Shown here one piece after another: positions 49,585 through 58,969 of a DNA stretch of 61,394 nucleotides (the stretch's first letter is position 1; each line of letters begins with the position of its first letter). The stretch covers positions 1 to 61,394 of the forward strand of contig CAAGLJ010000231.1 in the NCBI GenBank assembly GCA_900770785.1, in the 5' to 3' direction. Source of the stretch: Lachnospiraceae bacterium. GTDB lineage: Bacteria; Bacillota; Clostridia; Lachnospirales; Lachnospiraceae. A program made the translations under genes and the position numbers. The notes under the pieces are model-generated. The model saw only the letters and a program-made list of their open reading frames with translations. It was not told the DNA's origin and did no database searches.

Positions 49585-52170
49585 ATGAAAAAATATGAAG
49601 TAACAGGAATGAGCTGTGCTTCCTGCAGTGCCCGGGTAGAGAAGGCAGTAAGCAGGGTAGAGGGAGTAAAAAGCTGCTCCGTCAGTCTGCTTACTAATAC
49701 CATGAGTGTAGAAGGGCAGCCGGAAGAGACACAGATTATTAAGGCGGTGGAAGAAGCAGGCTATGGAATAACCATTCCTTTGACTGAGGATAATAAAGGA
49801 AAAATAACTGCCCAGGAGGATATTCTGGCGGACAAGGAAACACCCCATCTGAAAAAAAGACTTTGGACCTCCCTGGGCTTTTTATTGATTTTAATGTACA
49901 TTTCCATGGGACATGTAATGTGGGACTGGCCTTTGCCGGACAGGCTGGCCGTAAACCCTATGGCAGTGGGGCTTTTGCAGCTTCTGCTGACTACGGTAAT
50001 CATGGTGATTAACCAGAGGTTTTTTATCAGTGGCTTCCAGGGACTTATCCATAAGGCCCCCAATATGGATACGCTGGTAGCCTTAGGCTCATCGGCTGCC
50101 TATGGCTATAGTCTTTATGCACTGTTTGCCATGAGTGAAGCTCTTCTTAATGGGCATGGGGAACACGCTGGACATTATCTGCATGAGCTGTATTTTGAAT
50201 CGGCTGCCATGATTCTTACCCTGATTACGGTAGGAAAAATGCTGGAGGCCAGAGCAAAAGGAAAGACGACAAATGCCTTAAAAAGCCTGATGAGACTGGC
50301 ACCTAAAAGGGCTGTTATCCTGACAAGACCGGATACAGATACGGATTTGAATACAGGTATTGAGAATGGCTGGGAAGGCTGGCAGGAGCAGGAGGTTTTT
50401 GTTGAACAGGTAAAAAAGGGAGATATTTTTGTGGTTCGTCCCGGAGAAAGTATTCCGGTGGATGGAAAAGTAATTGAAGGACACAGTGCAGTAAATGAAG
50501 CTGCTTTGACGGGGGAGAGTATTCCTGTAGATAAGGAAAAAGGAGATTCGGTCTACTCTGCCACGATAAACCAATCCGGCTTTATCCGCTGTGAGGCCGT
50601 TAAGGTAGGGGAGGATACCACCTTGGCACAGATTATTCAGCTGATGAGTGATGTGGCGGCCACGAAAGCGCCTATTGCCAAGATTGCAGACCGGGTATCC
50701 GGAGTTTTTGTTCCCGCCGTCATTCTGGTGGCTGCCTTTACGGTAGCGGTCTGGCTTATTGCAGGAGAGAGTTTTGGTTTTGCCCTGGCCAGAGGGATTT
50801 CCGTACTGGTCATCAGCTGTCCCTGCGCTTTAGGGTTGGCAACTCCTGTGGCTATTATGGTAGGAAATGGAGTAGGAGCCAAAAACGGTATTTTATTTAA
50901 AACTGCATCAGCTCTGGAGGAAGCAGGAAAAACGGATATTGTGGTACTGGACAAGACGGGAACACTGACCCGGGGAGAACCGGAGGTGACGGATATTCTT
51001 CCCGCAGAAGGATTTAGCGAAGAAGAGCTTTTATCGATTGCCTTTGGCCTGGAAGCAAAAAGTGAGCATCCTTTGGCAAAAGCCGTTATCCAGTATGCCA
51101 ATATCCTGCAGAGGCCGATTACGTTCGGGGAAATTCTGGATTTTGAGGCACTTCCGGGAAACGGTTTAAAGGGAATACTGGGAGAAAAGCAGGTATGGGG
51201 CGGAAGCCTTAAATTTATTGACACTCAGGTAAAATTGTCCAGAGAACAGAAGCTGAAGGCTGAAGCACTGGCTAAAGAAGGGAAAACACCTTTGCTTTTT
51301 GCTGAGAATGACGATTTTTTAGGTATTATTGCAGTGGCAGATCTGCTAAAAGAGGATAGCAGGGAAGCGGTAAGCCAGCTTCAAAATATGGGTATACGGG
51401 TGGTAATGCTGACCGGAGACAATGAATATACGGCTCAAGCTATAGGAGTCCAGGCCGGAGTAGATGAGGTAGTAGCCGGAGTAATGCCTGCGGGCAAGGA
51501 AAAGGAAATTGCCCGTCTGCAAAAGCAGGGAAAGGTAGCTATGGTGGGAGACGGGATTAATGATGCTCTGGCACTTACCAGAGCAGAACTGGGGATTGCT
51601 ATAGGTGCAGGAACCGATGTTGCTCTGGATGCTGCCGATGTGGTATTAATGAAAAGTCGGCTGACGGATGTACCCGCAGCCATCCGTTTAAGCCGGTTCA
51701 CCAGAAAAAATATTCAGGAAAATCTGTTCTGGGCCTTTGCCTATAATGTAATAGGTATTCCTCTGGCAGCAGGGCTGTGGATTCCTTTTACGGGCTGGGA
51801 GATGAATCCCATGTTTGGAGCCTTTGCCATGAGTATGTCCAGCTTTTGCGTAGTATCCAATGCCTTAAGGCTGAATATGATTTCCATCAGGGATACGAAG
51901 CGGGATAAAAGAAGAAAAAGAAAAAAGGCTGCTGATGCAGTGGAAAGTGAGGAAAAAAAGATGATGAAAACCATGAAAATCGAAGGGATGATGTGTGGGC
52001 ACTGTGAGGCAAGAGTGAAAAAGGTACTGGAGGCTTTACCTCAGGTAAATGAGGCCCGGGTAAGCCATGAGGCGGGGACAGCAGAGATAACCTTACAGGA
52101 AGAAATCAGCGACAGCGTTTTAAAGGAAACCGTTGAAGCTGAGGATTATAAGGTGCTTTCCGTTGAATAA
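49585..52170 (+). CDS. copA: Cu(I)-exporting P1B-type ATPase with C-terminal CopZ-like domain
   Basis: 861 residues. N-terminal HMA domain with GMSCASCSARVEKAV (about 8-14), eight TM helices, the transport motif SCPCALGLATP (about 411), phosphorylation site DKTGTLTRGEP (D about 456), HP motif SEHPLAKAV and hinge MVGDGINDALAL. After the last TM and a basic Lys/Arg linker comes a second HMA domain (about 795-861, GMMCGHCEARVKKVL), equivalent to a fused copper chaperone. Just before it are GAGG, seven As and ATGATG (51949-51966), a possible internal start. It pumps copper out of the cytoplasm under CsoR control. Confidence 0.95.
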   Translation: MKKYEVTGMSCASCSARVEKAVSRVEGVKSCSVSLLTNTMSVEGQPEETQIIKAVEEAGYGITIPLTEDNKGKITAQEDILADKETPHLKKRLWTSLGFLLILMYISMGHVMWDWPLPDRLAVNPMAVGLLQLLLTTVIMVINQRFFISGFQGLIHKAPNMDTLVALGSSAAYGYSLYALFAMSEALLNGHGEHAGHYLHELYFESAAMILTLITVGKMLEARAKGKTTNALKSLMRLAPKRAVILTRPDTDTDLNTGIENGWEGWQEQEVFVEQVKKGDIFVVRPGESIPVDGKVIEGHSAVNEAALTGESIPVDKEKGDSVYSATINQSGFIRCEAVKVGEDTTLAQIIQLMSDVAATKAPIAKIADRVSGVFVPAVILVAAFTVAVWLIAGESFGFALARGISVLVISCPCALGLATPVAIMVGNGVGAKNGILFKTASALEEAGKTDIVVLDKTGTLTRGEPEVTDILPAEGFSEEELLSIAFGLEAKSEHPLAKAVIQYANILQRPITFGEILDFEALPGNGLKGILGEKQVWGGSLKFIDTQVKLSREQKLKAEALAKEGKTPLLFAENDDFLGIIAVADLLKEDSREAVSQLQNMGIRVVMLTGDNEYTAQAIGVQAGVDEVVAGVMPAGKEKEIARLQKQGKVAMVGDGINDALALTRAELGIAIGAGTDVALDAADVVLMKSRLTDVPAAIRLSRFTRKNIQENLFWAFAYNVIGIPLAAGLWIPFTGWEMNPMFGAFAMSMSSFCVVSNALRLNMISIRDTKRDKRRKRKKAADAVESEEKKMMKTMKIEGMMCGHCEARVKKVLEALPQVNEARVSHEAGTAEITLQEEISDSVLKETVEAEDYKVLSVE

Positions 52171-52184
52171 AGGGAAAGGAAAGT

Positions 52185-53492
52185 ATGAAGCTATATAAAG
52201 ATTTTTTTCGCTACGTCCTGCCTTCCATGCTGGCCTTTGCTCTGTCCGGCCTCTATGGAATTGTGGATGGTTTCTTTCTGGGAAATGAAATGGGGGATCA
52301 GGCCCTGGCAGCAATTAACGTGGCCTATCCCCTGACCGCTTTTTTGCAGGCAGTGGGAACCGGTATTGGGATGGGCGGAGCCGTACAGTATACCATTAAT
52401 AAGGCACAAAAAAAGGAAGGAAATCAGCAAAAATGCCTGGGACTGACTTTTGGGCTTCTCATCCTGGTGGGAACGGTATTGACACCACTGTTTTATTTTT
52501 ATAATATACCTCTCTTAAAGGCTCTGGGTGCCAGTGAAAGCCTGCTCGTTTTGGGAGGTGAGTACATGGATTGGATAGCTTTTGGCTGCCTTTTCCAGAT
52601 ACTGGGAACGGGAATGGTTCCCTTCATGCGTAATCTGGGCAACGCTTTTATCTCCATGACAGCCATGATGCTGGGGGCGGCCACCAATATTGTGTTTGAC
52701 TACCTGTTTATCTGGGTTTTTCATAAGGGAATGATGGGGGCAGCTATTGCCTCTGTCATGGGACAGGTAACCGCTTTTTTCGTCTGCATCATTTATCTAT
52801 TGCGGAAAAAAGAAAGAATGCGTCTGAAGGGAGTGGATAGGGATTTATTAAAAAAAATTCTGCTTATTGGCTGCTCCCCCTTCGGCCTTTCCTTTGCCCC
52901 TAATCTCATTCTTATTCTGGTGAATTTGAATGCTGTCCATTATGGAGGTGATTTTGCAGTAACCTGCTATGCTCCTGTCAGCTATATAACCTATACGGTA
53001 ATGCTTCTCTTGCAGGGAGTCAGTGACGGCTGCCAGCCACTGATCAGTTTCTTTTATGGAAAAGGAGAAAGAATGCAGGCCAGACGAATTTACCATATGT
53101 CCAGAAACTTCTCTCTTTTGACAGGAGGAGCCGCTTTTTTTCTTCTGGTATGGGGAGGAAGCTCCGTTATTGAACTGTTTGGAACCTCCGAGCGGGTAAC
53201 GGAGTATGTAACAGAAATTCTTCCAATCTTCCTTCTGGGGCTTCTGTTTGCAGGAGTATCCAGAGCAGTGATTTCCTATTTTTATGCTACAGAGGAAAAT
53301 GTTAAGGCCTACTTTTTAATTTATGGTGAATCGGTACTGCTTGGCATTTTATTGTGGATTGTGCCCAATCTAATGGGCATTCTGGGTACCTGGATTTCGG
53401 TTATGGTAAGCCAGCTTCTGATTGCCCTCCTCAGTCAGATTTTTCTTTTGAGGGGGAAAGCTATAAATTTGAAGGCTGATAAGGAAGGTTAA
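52185..53492 (+). CDS. MATE-family efflux transporter
   Basis: 435 residues, 12 TM segments. The start FFRYVLPSMLAFALSGLYGI and the VDGFFLGNEMGDQALAAINV segment are typical of MATE pumps of the MepA-like group. The gene begins 15 nt after copA behind GGGAAAGGAAAG, so it may be cotranscribed with the copper operon; whether it is copper-responsive is unknown. It is not closely similar by eye to the minus-strand MATE protein at 40656-42047. Confidence 0.93.
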   Translation: MKLYKDFFRYVLPSMLAFALSGLYGIVDGFFLGNEMGDQALAAINVAYPLTAFLQAVGTGIGMGGAVQYTINKAQKKEGNQQKCLGLTFGLLILVGTVLTPLFYFYNIPLLKALGASESLLVLGGEYMDWIAFGCLFQILGTGMVPFMRNLGNAFISMTAMMLGAATNIVFDYLFIWVFHKGMMGAAIASVMGQVTAFFVCIIYLLRKKERMRLKGVDRDLLKKILLIGCSPFGLSFAPNLILILVNLNAVHYGGDFAVTCYAPVSYITYTVMLLLQGVSDGCQPLISFFYGKGERMQARRIYHMSRNFSLLTGGAAFFLLVWGGSSVIELFGTSERVTEYVTEILPIFLLGLLFAGVSRAVISYFYATEENVKAYFLIYGESVLLGILLWIVPNLMGILGTWISVMVSQLLIALLSQIFLLRGKAINLKADKEG

Positions 53493-53560
53493 GAAAGAGG
53501 CTACTTTTTTGTCCCAGGTGCATAGTATATAAGAACATCATTCTTCTATGAGAGGAAGAA

Positions 53561-54352
53561 ATGGCTTTAAAAAGAAAAATCAAAGCGTTACTTTATGAAG
53601 TACTGTTCATTGCCTTTGTACTTGCAGCGGGAGTTTTTCTGGAAAAAACGAACAGGGTTGTGGAAGCTGCCAGCATTCCCTTTGCTCAGCTTGAAGCGCC
53701 CGCCCGACGAGTATCTGTACCCCTTGAAGGAGAAAAAATCTGTTACCTTACCTTTGACGACGGACCAAGCTCCAACACAGAGGCCGTATTGGATATTCTT
53801 AAGGAATATGGGGCAAAGGCTACTTTTTTTGTTATTGGGGAAGGTTTGACCAGTGAGAATGAGCCAATTCTCAAACGGATGAAGGCGGAAGGCCACAGTA
53901 TCGGTCTTCATGCTTATAATCATTCTTACGAACAGCTATACGCCAGCCCGGAAAGTCTGCTTACGGACTATGAAAAACTGTTTACCACTTTAAAAAGAGA
54001 CTATGGAATCGAAACCGCACTGTTTCGTTTTCCCGGGGGAAGTGCCTGTACTTATCTGAAATCTAATCGCAAGATTTGTCTGAATGAATTAAGAAACAGG
54101 GGTTTCTCCTGTTTCGACTGGCAGGTCAGCGGAGAGGACGCAGTAGGTCATCCAACGGCAGATTCCATTCAGCAAAACATTTTTGCCAAAATTTTTAACT
54201 ATGATACTCCTATCGTCTTACTGCATGATGGACGTGGAAGAGGGAAGACGGTAGAGGCCTTACCGGGAATTTTAAAAAGACTTCAGGAGGAAGGGTATCG
54301 CTTTTCCACACTGGAACATGCACCTGAATATGCCTATAGAGTGAAGGAATAA
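53561..54352 (+). CDS. Polysaccharide deacetylase (NodB domain), membrane anchored
   Basis: 263 residues. N-terminal TM anchor (about 12-30, VLFIAFVLAAGVFLEKT), then the NodB domain: YLTFDDGPSSNTEAVLDIL with the metal and catalytic Asp residues, HSIGLHAYNHSYEQLY with two metal His, FRFPGGSACTY, and VLLHDGRGRGKTVEALP. Expected to remove N-acetyl groups from peptidoglycan or another cell-wall glycan on the outer face, as PdaA/PgdA-type enzymes do. An AGAGGAAG site precedes the ATG. Confidence 0.93.
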   Translation: MALKRKIKALLYEVLFIAFVLAAGVFLEKTNRVVEAASIPFAQLEAPARRVSVPLEGEKICYLTFDDGPSSNTEAVLDILKEYGAKATFFVIGEGLTSENEPILKRMKAEGHSIGLHAYNHSYEQLYASPESLLTDYEKLFTTLKRDYGIETALFRFPGGSACTYLKSNRKICLNELRNRGFSCFDWQVSGEDAVGHPTADSIQQNIFAKIFNYDTPIVLLHDGRGRGKTVEALPGILKRLQEEGYRFSTLEHAPEYAYRVKE

Positions 54353-54370
54353 AGGTAAGGGCTGAAAAAC

Positions 54371-54386
54371 AGTTCTGAATACTTTT
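54371..54386. repeat. Possible solitary right end of the dispersed repeat family
   Basis: AGTTCTGAATACTTTT resembles the right end of the element at 8359-8501 (AGTTCTGAATAGTTAT). There is no partner end nearby, so it may be a remnant or coincidence. Confidence 0.25.
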
Positions 54387-54492
54387 ACTGCGCCATAAAA
54401 AAAGCTACAAAAATCGGATAAACTATAGTAGAATACCAATGTATGTGAGAAATACACTTAATTAATAGGAAAGAATACGAAACAGGAACAGA

Positions 54493-56007
54493 ATGGAAAA
54501 GAGTATATTTGAAGCTCTGGAGGAATTGTATGCCTCTGATGTTTATCCCTTTCATATGCCGGGCCATAAGAGAAACATGGAGAATTATCCGTTAGAGCGG
54601 GCCTGTCAAATGGATATTACAGAAATTGATGGCTTTGACAACCTTCATGACCCTCAGGGCCTGATTCTGGACAGTATGAACCGGGCAAAAAGGCTCTATA
54701 ACACGAAGGAAACCTTTTTTCTGGTAAATGGAAGTACAGCAGGGATTCTTACGGCTGTTCATGCCTGTGTAAAAAGAAGAGGGAAAATACTGATTTCCAG
54801 AAATTCCCACAAATCGGTCTATAATGCCGCTGCCCTGCTGGAGCTGGAGGCGGTCTGCCTTTATCCACAGCAGCTGGAGGATTGGAATCTGGCAGCAGGA
54901 CTTTCCGTGGAAGAGGTAAAAAGAGGATTGGAGGAAAATCCGGATGCCCAGGCTATTCTGGTTACCTCGCCTACCTATGATGGCTTTGTCAGTCCAATAA
55001 AAGAGATTGCAGACCTGGCTCATAAGGCAGGCATTCCCTTAATCGTGGATGAGGCTCATGGAGCACACTTTCCTTTTTCAGAAAAGCTGCCGGAAAGTGC
55101 TTTGACGCAGGGGGCAGACCTGGTCGTCCAAAGCCTTCATAAAACCATGCCCGCTCTTACCCAAACTGCACTTTTACATTTACAGGGAAATTTGGTACAA
55201 TTAAGAGCAGTGAAGCGATACCTCTCCATTTTTCAAAGCAGCAGTCCTTCCTATTTACTGATGGGGGGAATCGACTACTGTATCCGCCTGATGGAAGAAA
55301 AGAAAGATGAATTGTGGACGGACATTTTGCAACAGGCTGACCGTTTTTTTCTTAAGACCAGGAACTTAAAGCATATTCAGGTCTGGTGCGGCAATAGAGG
55401 AAACGAAGAGCTGCTTTCTCTACAAGGAGGAAATAAAGCCCAACAGCTTAAGGATCCTCTTAAGCTGATCATAGCCCCGGGGGCAGCGTTAAAAGCGGGC
55501 AGGCCCTATACGGGAGTGGAGCTTTATCAGGAATTATCAGATATCTGGCAGCTACAGATGGAAATGATGGCACCGACTTATGTTTTGGGTATTTTAACCT
55601 GTATGGACAGGCCTTCGGGGCTTGAGCGGCTGGAAAAAGCTCTTTTGAAAATTGATGGCCAGCTTACTGGGGCGGGAAACAGCTGTCAGCTTCAAACAGA
55701 GGTAGAAGAGATCTACGGACAACAAGATAGTTGGAAGAACAGCCAGCCGGAAAAAAGGGAAACCATAGGAGAGGCTCTGGAAAAGGAAATGGAGCTGATT
55801 TTACCGGATTTGGCTGAGGGCAGGGAGTGTGCTGCCTATATTAATCTTTATCCTCCGGGAATTCCCTTAATTGTGCCGGGGGAGGTTATAAGTCGGGATA
55901 TAGTGGATACACTTTTAACATACAGCAAACAGGATTTACCTTTGCAGGGCCTTATTGAGAACAAAATCCCCGTAGTAAAAGATATGGTGGTAGGCTCTGG
56001 AAAGTAA
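54493..56007 (+). CDS. Orn/Lys/Arg decarboxylase (PLP, fold I)
   Basis: 504 residues. The start YPFHMPGHKRNMENYPLE is the family hallmark. GSTAGILTAVHACVKRRGKI and DEAHGAHFPFSEKLPESALT (PLP Asp) are followed by VVQSLHKTMPALTQTALLHL, where the Lys forms the internal aldimine. A C-terminal domain (about 390-504) ends with LYPPGIPLIVPGEVISRDIV. It decarboxylates a basic amino acid, contributing to polyamine synthesis or acid resistance; arginine, lysine and ornithine cannot be told apart by eye. This is the short Firmicutes form without the N-terminal wing domain of the E. coli enzymes. Confidence 0.93.
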   Translation: MEKSIFEALEELYASDVYPFHMPGHKRNMENYPLERACQMDITEIDGFDNLHDPQGLILDSMNRAKRLYNTKETFFLVNGSTAGILTAVHACVKRRGKILISRNSHKSVYNAAALLELEAVCLYPQQLEDWNLAAGLSVEEVKRGLEENPDAQAILVTSPTYDGFVSPIKEIADLAHKAGIPLIVDEAHGAHFPFSEKLPESALTQGADLVVQSLHKTMPALTQTALLHLQGNLVQLRAVKRYLSIFQSSSPSYLLMGGIDYCIRLMEEKKDELWTDILQQADRFFLKTRNLKHIQVWCGNRGNEELLSLQGGNKAQQLKDPLKLIIAPGAALKAGRPYTGVELYQELSDIWQLQMEMMAPTYVLGILTCMDRPSGLERLEKALLKIDGQLTGAGNSCQLQTEVEEIYGQQDSWKNSQPEKRETIGEALEKEMELILPDLAEGRECAAYINLYPPGIPLIVPGEVISRDIVDTLLTYSKQDLPLQGLIENKIPVVKDMVVGSGK

Positions 56008-56036
56008 ATCTTAATATAGAAAAAAGAGGAGAAAGC

Positions 56037-57449
56037 ATGAGAAAAACAAAGATTATCTGTACTATTGGGCCTGCATCCCAGAGCCCGGAAAAAATCAGAG
56101 AAATGATTCAGGAGGGCATGAACGTATGCCGCTGTAACTTTTCCCATGGTTCATATGAGGAGCAGAAGGCAAAGCTGATCAACGTGGTAAAAATCAGTGA
56201 AGAGATGGGCATTCCTGTAGCTACACTGTTAGATACCAAGGGGCCGGAAATCCGCCTTCGCAACTTTGTGGGAGGCAAGGTGGAACTGGAAGCAGGGCAG
56301 AAATTTACCCTCACTACCAAAGAGATTGAAGGAAATCAGGAGATGGTTTCCGTTACCTATAAAAATATTGTAAATGATGTAAAAAAAGGCGGCTGTGTTC
56401 TGCTGGATGACGGTTTGATTGAATTGCAGGTGGAAGAAATTACGGATACGGATTTAGTCTGCCGCGTAGTAAATGGCGGCCCTATTTCCGACAAGAAGGG
56501 AGTAAATCTTCCGGGAGCAAACCTGACCATGCCTTTCATCAGTGAGCAGGACAGAAGAGATATTATTTTTGGAACAGAGGTGGGCTTTGATTTTATTGCC
56601 GCATCCTTTGTACGCTGCAAAGAGGATATTCTGGAAGTGAGAAAAATTCTGGAAGAGAAGAAAAGTCCTATTAAGATCATTGCCAAGATTGAAAACATGC
56701 AGGGCATTAACAATCTGGATGAGATTCTCGAGGCGGCTGATGGTATCATGGTAGCCCGTGGAGATATGGGTGTGGAAGTACCTATGGAGGACGTTCCGGT
56801 TATCCAGAAAATGATGATTAAAAAAGCGGTTGCTATGGGTAAGCACGTAATTACTGCAACACAGATGCTGGAGTCCATGACCAAGAATCCCAGACCTACC
56901 AGAGCAGAGACCACAGACGTTGCGAACGCAATTTACGACGGTACTACGGCAATTATGCTGTCTGGAGAAACTGCCAGCGGAAAATATCCGGTGGAGGCTC
57001 TAAAGACCATGTGTAAAATTGCCGAAAGAACTGAAAAGGACATTCATTATAATGAAAGAATGAAAAAATCCTGGAGCCAGGAGGAAACGGATATTACCAC
57101 CGCAATTTCTCATGCCACCTGTACTACGGCGGCAGATTTGAATGCAGCAGCCATTATTACCGTTACCATGTCCGGCTTTACAGCCAGCATGGTATCCCGC
57201 TTTAAACCGGAATGTCCGATTATTTCCTGTAGTGTAAATCCCAGGGTTTGCCGTCAGAGCAGCCTGCTTTGGGGAGTTACACCACTCTTGATTGAAAAGA
57301 AAAACAATACCGAGGATCTCTTCAAGGAAGCTATCTGGGCATCCCAGAAGGCAGGATTGATTAAAGAAGGTGATACGGTCATTCTGACTGCCGGTGTACC
57401 CCTTGGTATTTCTGGAAAAACCAATATGATTCGTGTAATTGAAGTATAA
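56037..57449 (+). CDS. pyk: Pyruvate kinase
   Basis: 470 residues, the short form without the extra C-terminal PEP-utiliser domain found in Bacillus. It starts RKTKIICTIGPASQSPEKIR; DTKGPEIRLRNFVGGK, the catalytic region IIAKIENMQGINNLDEIL, and MVARGDMGVEVPMEDVPVIQ are all present. The active-site Lys, metal-binding Glu and Asp residues are intact. It makes ATP and pyruvate from phosphoenolpyruvate and ADP in glycolysis. An AGAGGAG site precedes the ATG; the yaaR gene follows after 28 nt. Confidence 0.97.
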   Translation: MRKTKIICTIGPASQSPEKIREMIQEGMNVCRCNFSHGSYEEQKAKLINVVKISEEMGIPVATLLDTKGPEIRLRNFVGGKVELEAGQKFTLTTKEIEGNQEMVSVTYKNIVNDVKKGGCVLLDDGLIELQVEEITDTDLVCRVVNGGPISDKKGVNLPGANLTMPFISEQDRRDIIFGTEVGFDFIAASFVRCKEDILEVRKILEEKKSPIKIIAKIENMQGINNLDEILEAADGIMVARGDMGVEVPMEDVPVIQKMMIKKAVAMGKHVITATQMLESMTKNPRPTRAETTDVANAIYDGTTAIMLSGETASGKYPVEALKTMCKIAERTEKDIHYNERMKKSWSQEETDITTAISHATCTTAADLNAAAIITVTMSGFTASMVSRFKPECPIISCSVNPRVCRQSSLLWGVTPLLIEKKNNTEDLFKEAIWASQKAGLIKEGDTVILTAGVPLGISGKTNMIRVIEV

Positions 57450-57477
57450 AAGCTTATGAATACGGAGGTGAGAGTAA

Positions 57478-57918
57478 ATGGATATTAAGGTAAACGGCCA
57501 GAGCCAGCTTCCGGCGGTGGGACAGCCAGCTCCTGTCAATCAGGGGGACGGCAGCTTCAAATTTACTCTTGCCAGCCATGTGCAGGAGGCAGATCTGCAG
57601 GCCAGACTCAGCTTTCTTATGGAGGAGATTACCGCACAGGGAGAAATGCTGTCCAAAAAGCGGGACATTCGGGATATGCGCAAGTACCGGGGGCTGATCA
57701 AGGAATTTATGAATGAGGTTGTTAACCGCTCCCATGAATTTTCCCGTGAAAATTTTCTGGACAGAAGAGGAAGGCACCGGGTGTATGGAATTATACGCCT
57801 GGTAGACCAGACTCTGGATGAACTGGCCCAGGAGCTGGTTAAGGATGAGCAGGATAATCTGGCAATTTTAAGTAAAATCGGGGAAATCAGAGGACTACTT
57901 CTGGATATTTTTACGTAG
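57478..57918 (+). CDS. yaaR: YaaR family (DUF327) protein
   Basis: 146-residue, mostly helical protein. LSFLMEEITAQGEMLSKKRD and KYRGLIKEFMNEVVNRSHEF are typical of DUF327/YaaR, and the C-terminal ELAQELVKDEQDNLAILSKI fits as well. Function is unknown. In B. subtilis yaaR sits directly before holB and yaaT, the same order as here, so synteny supports the call. It follows pyk with an ACGGAGGTGA site. Confidence 0.88.
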   Translation: MDIKVNGQSQLPAVGQPAPVNQGDGSFKFTLASHVQEADLQARLSFLMEEITAQGEMLSKKRDIRDMRKYRGLIKEFMNEVVNRSHEFSRENFLDRRGRHRVYGIIRLVDQTLDELAQELVKDEQDNLAILSKIGEIRGLLLDIFT

Positions 57919-57974
57919 AATTTTAAAGCAGGCAGATAAAACCATCCGAAGAAAGATGGTAGAAATGAGGGAAT

Positions 57975-58967
57975 ATGGCAAAGTTTAAAGATATTATCGG
58001 ACAGGAGCAGATTAAGGAACATTTACAGAGAGCCATCACGATGGATAAGGTATCTCATGCCTATATTCTTCATGGAGAGCTGGGAGCGGGAAAGGAATAT
58101 ATTGCCAGGATATTTGCCATGACATTACAGTGTGAAAAGGGGGGAACAGACCCCTGTGGAGAATGTCGTTCCTGTAAGCAGGCAGAAAGCAAAAACCATC
58201 CGGACATTATCTGGGTGAGCCATGAAAAGCCCAATTCCATAGGAGTAGAGGATATCCGCAGTCAGATAAATAATGATATGAAGATTAAGCCTTATTATGG
58301 TCCCCGGAAAATATACATCATAAATGAAGCGCAGAAAATGACACCTCAGGCACAGAATGCCCTGCTGAAAACCCTGGAAGAGCCGCCGGCATATGGAATA
58401 ATCATGCTTTTGACTACCAATATAGACGCTCTTCTGTCCACTATTGTAAGCCGCTGTGTAGTATTAAATATGCGTCCTGTAAAGGATAGGGATATTGAAG
58501 AATACCTGATGAGGCAGCTTCAGGTACCGGATTATAAAGCCAAACTCTGTGCCGCCTTTGCCAGAGGAAATACAGGTAAAGCAAAGCATCTGGCAGAAAA
58601 TGAGGATTTTGACCGTATTAAAGAAGAGGCGGTATCCTTGTTAAAATATATCAACGATATGGAGATCGCAGAAATTGTTACCGCGATTAAAAGGATTAAT
58701 GAATATAAGCTGGATGTAAACAGCTACATGGATATTCTTTTTGTGTGGTTCAGGGATATTTTGTTATTCAAGGCGACAAAAGAACCCAATGACTTGATTT
58801 TTAAGGAAGAAATACAGTATATTAGGAAAATAGCAGACCGAAGCTCCTATGAGGGGATTGAAACTATTTTGAATGCCCTGGATAAGACACAGCAGAGAAT
58901 TGCTGCCAATGTAAATTTTGATTTGGCTATGGAGCTTCTGTTTTTAACCGTTAAGGAGAATTCATAG
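57975..58967 (+). CDS. holB: DNA polymerase III delta' subunit
   Basis: 330 residues of the AAA+ clamp-loader family. The P-loop region is HGELGAGKEYIARIFAM; the zinc module has four Cys (CEKGGTDPCGECRSCKQAES). Sensor-type and Walker B regions (KIYIINEAQKMTPQAQNALL, TLEEPPAYGIIMLLTTN) follow, then SRCVVLNMRPV. It is part of the complex that loads the sliding clamp. Gene order with yaaR and ricT is conserved across Firmicutes. ricT starts 3 nt after the stop. Confidence 0.93.
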   Translation: MAKFKDIIGQEQIKEHLQRAITMDKVSHAYILHGELGAGKEYIARIFAMTLQCEKGGTDPCGECRSCKQAESKNHPDIIWVSHEKPNSIGVEDIRSQINNDMKIKPYYGPRKIYIINEAQKMTPQAQNALLKTLEEPPAYGIIMLLTTNIDALLSTIVSRCVVLNMRPVKDRDIEEYLMRQLQVPDYKAKLCAAFARGNTGKAKHLAENEDFDRIKEEAVSLLKYINDMEIAEIVTAIKRINEYKLDVNSYMDILFVWFRDILLFKATKEPNDLIFKEEIQYIRKIADRSSYEGIETILNALDKTQQRIAANVNFDLAMELLFLTVKENS

Positions 58968-58969
58968 AT

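Noticed and set aside
51954..51960. dnaX-type -1 frameshift at A_AAA_AAG in copA as the main explanation
   Set aside because: The GAGG is only one base from the heptamer, far closer than the stimulatory spacing in dnaX, and I see no clear downstream stem. Internal initiation is the better reading, so the slip is kept only as an alternative.
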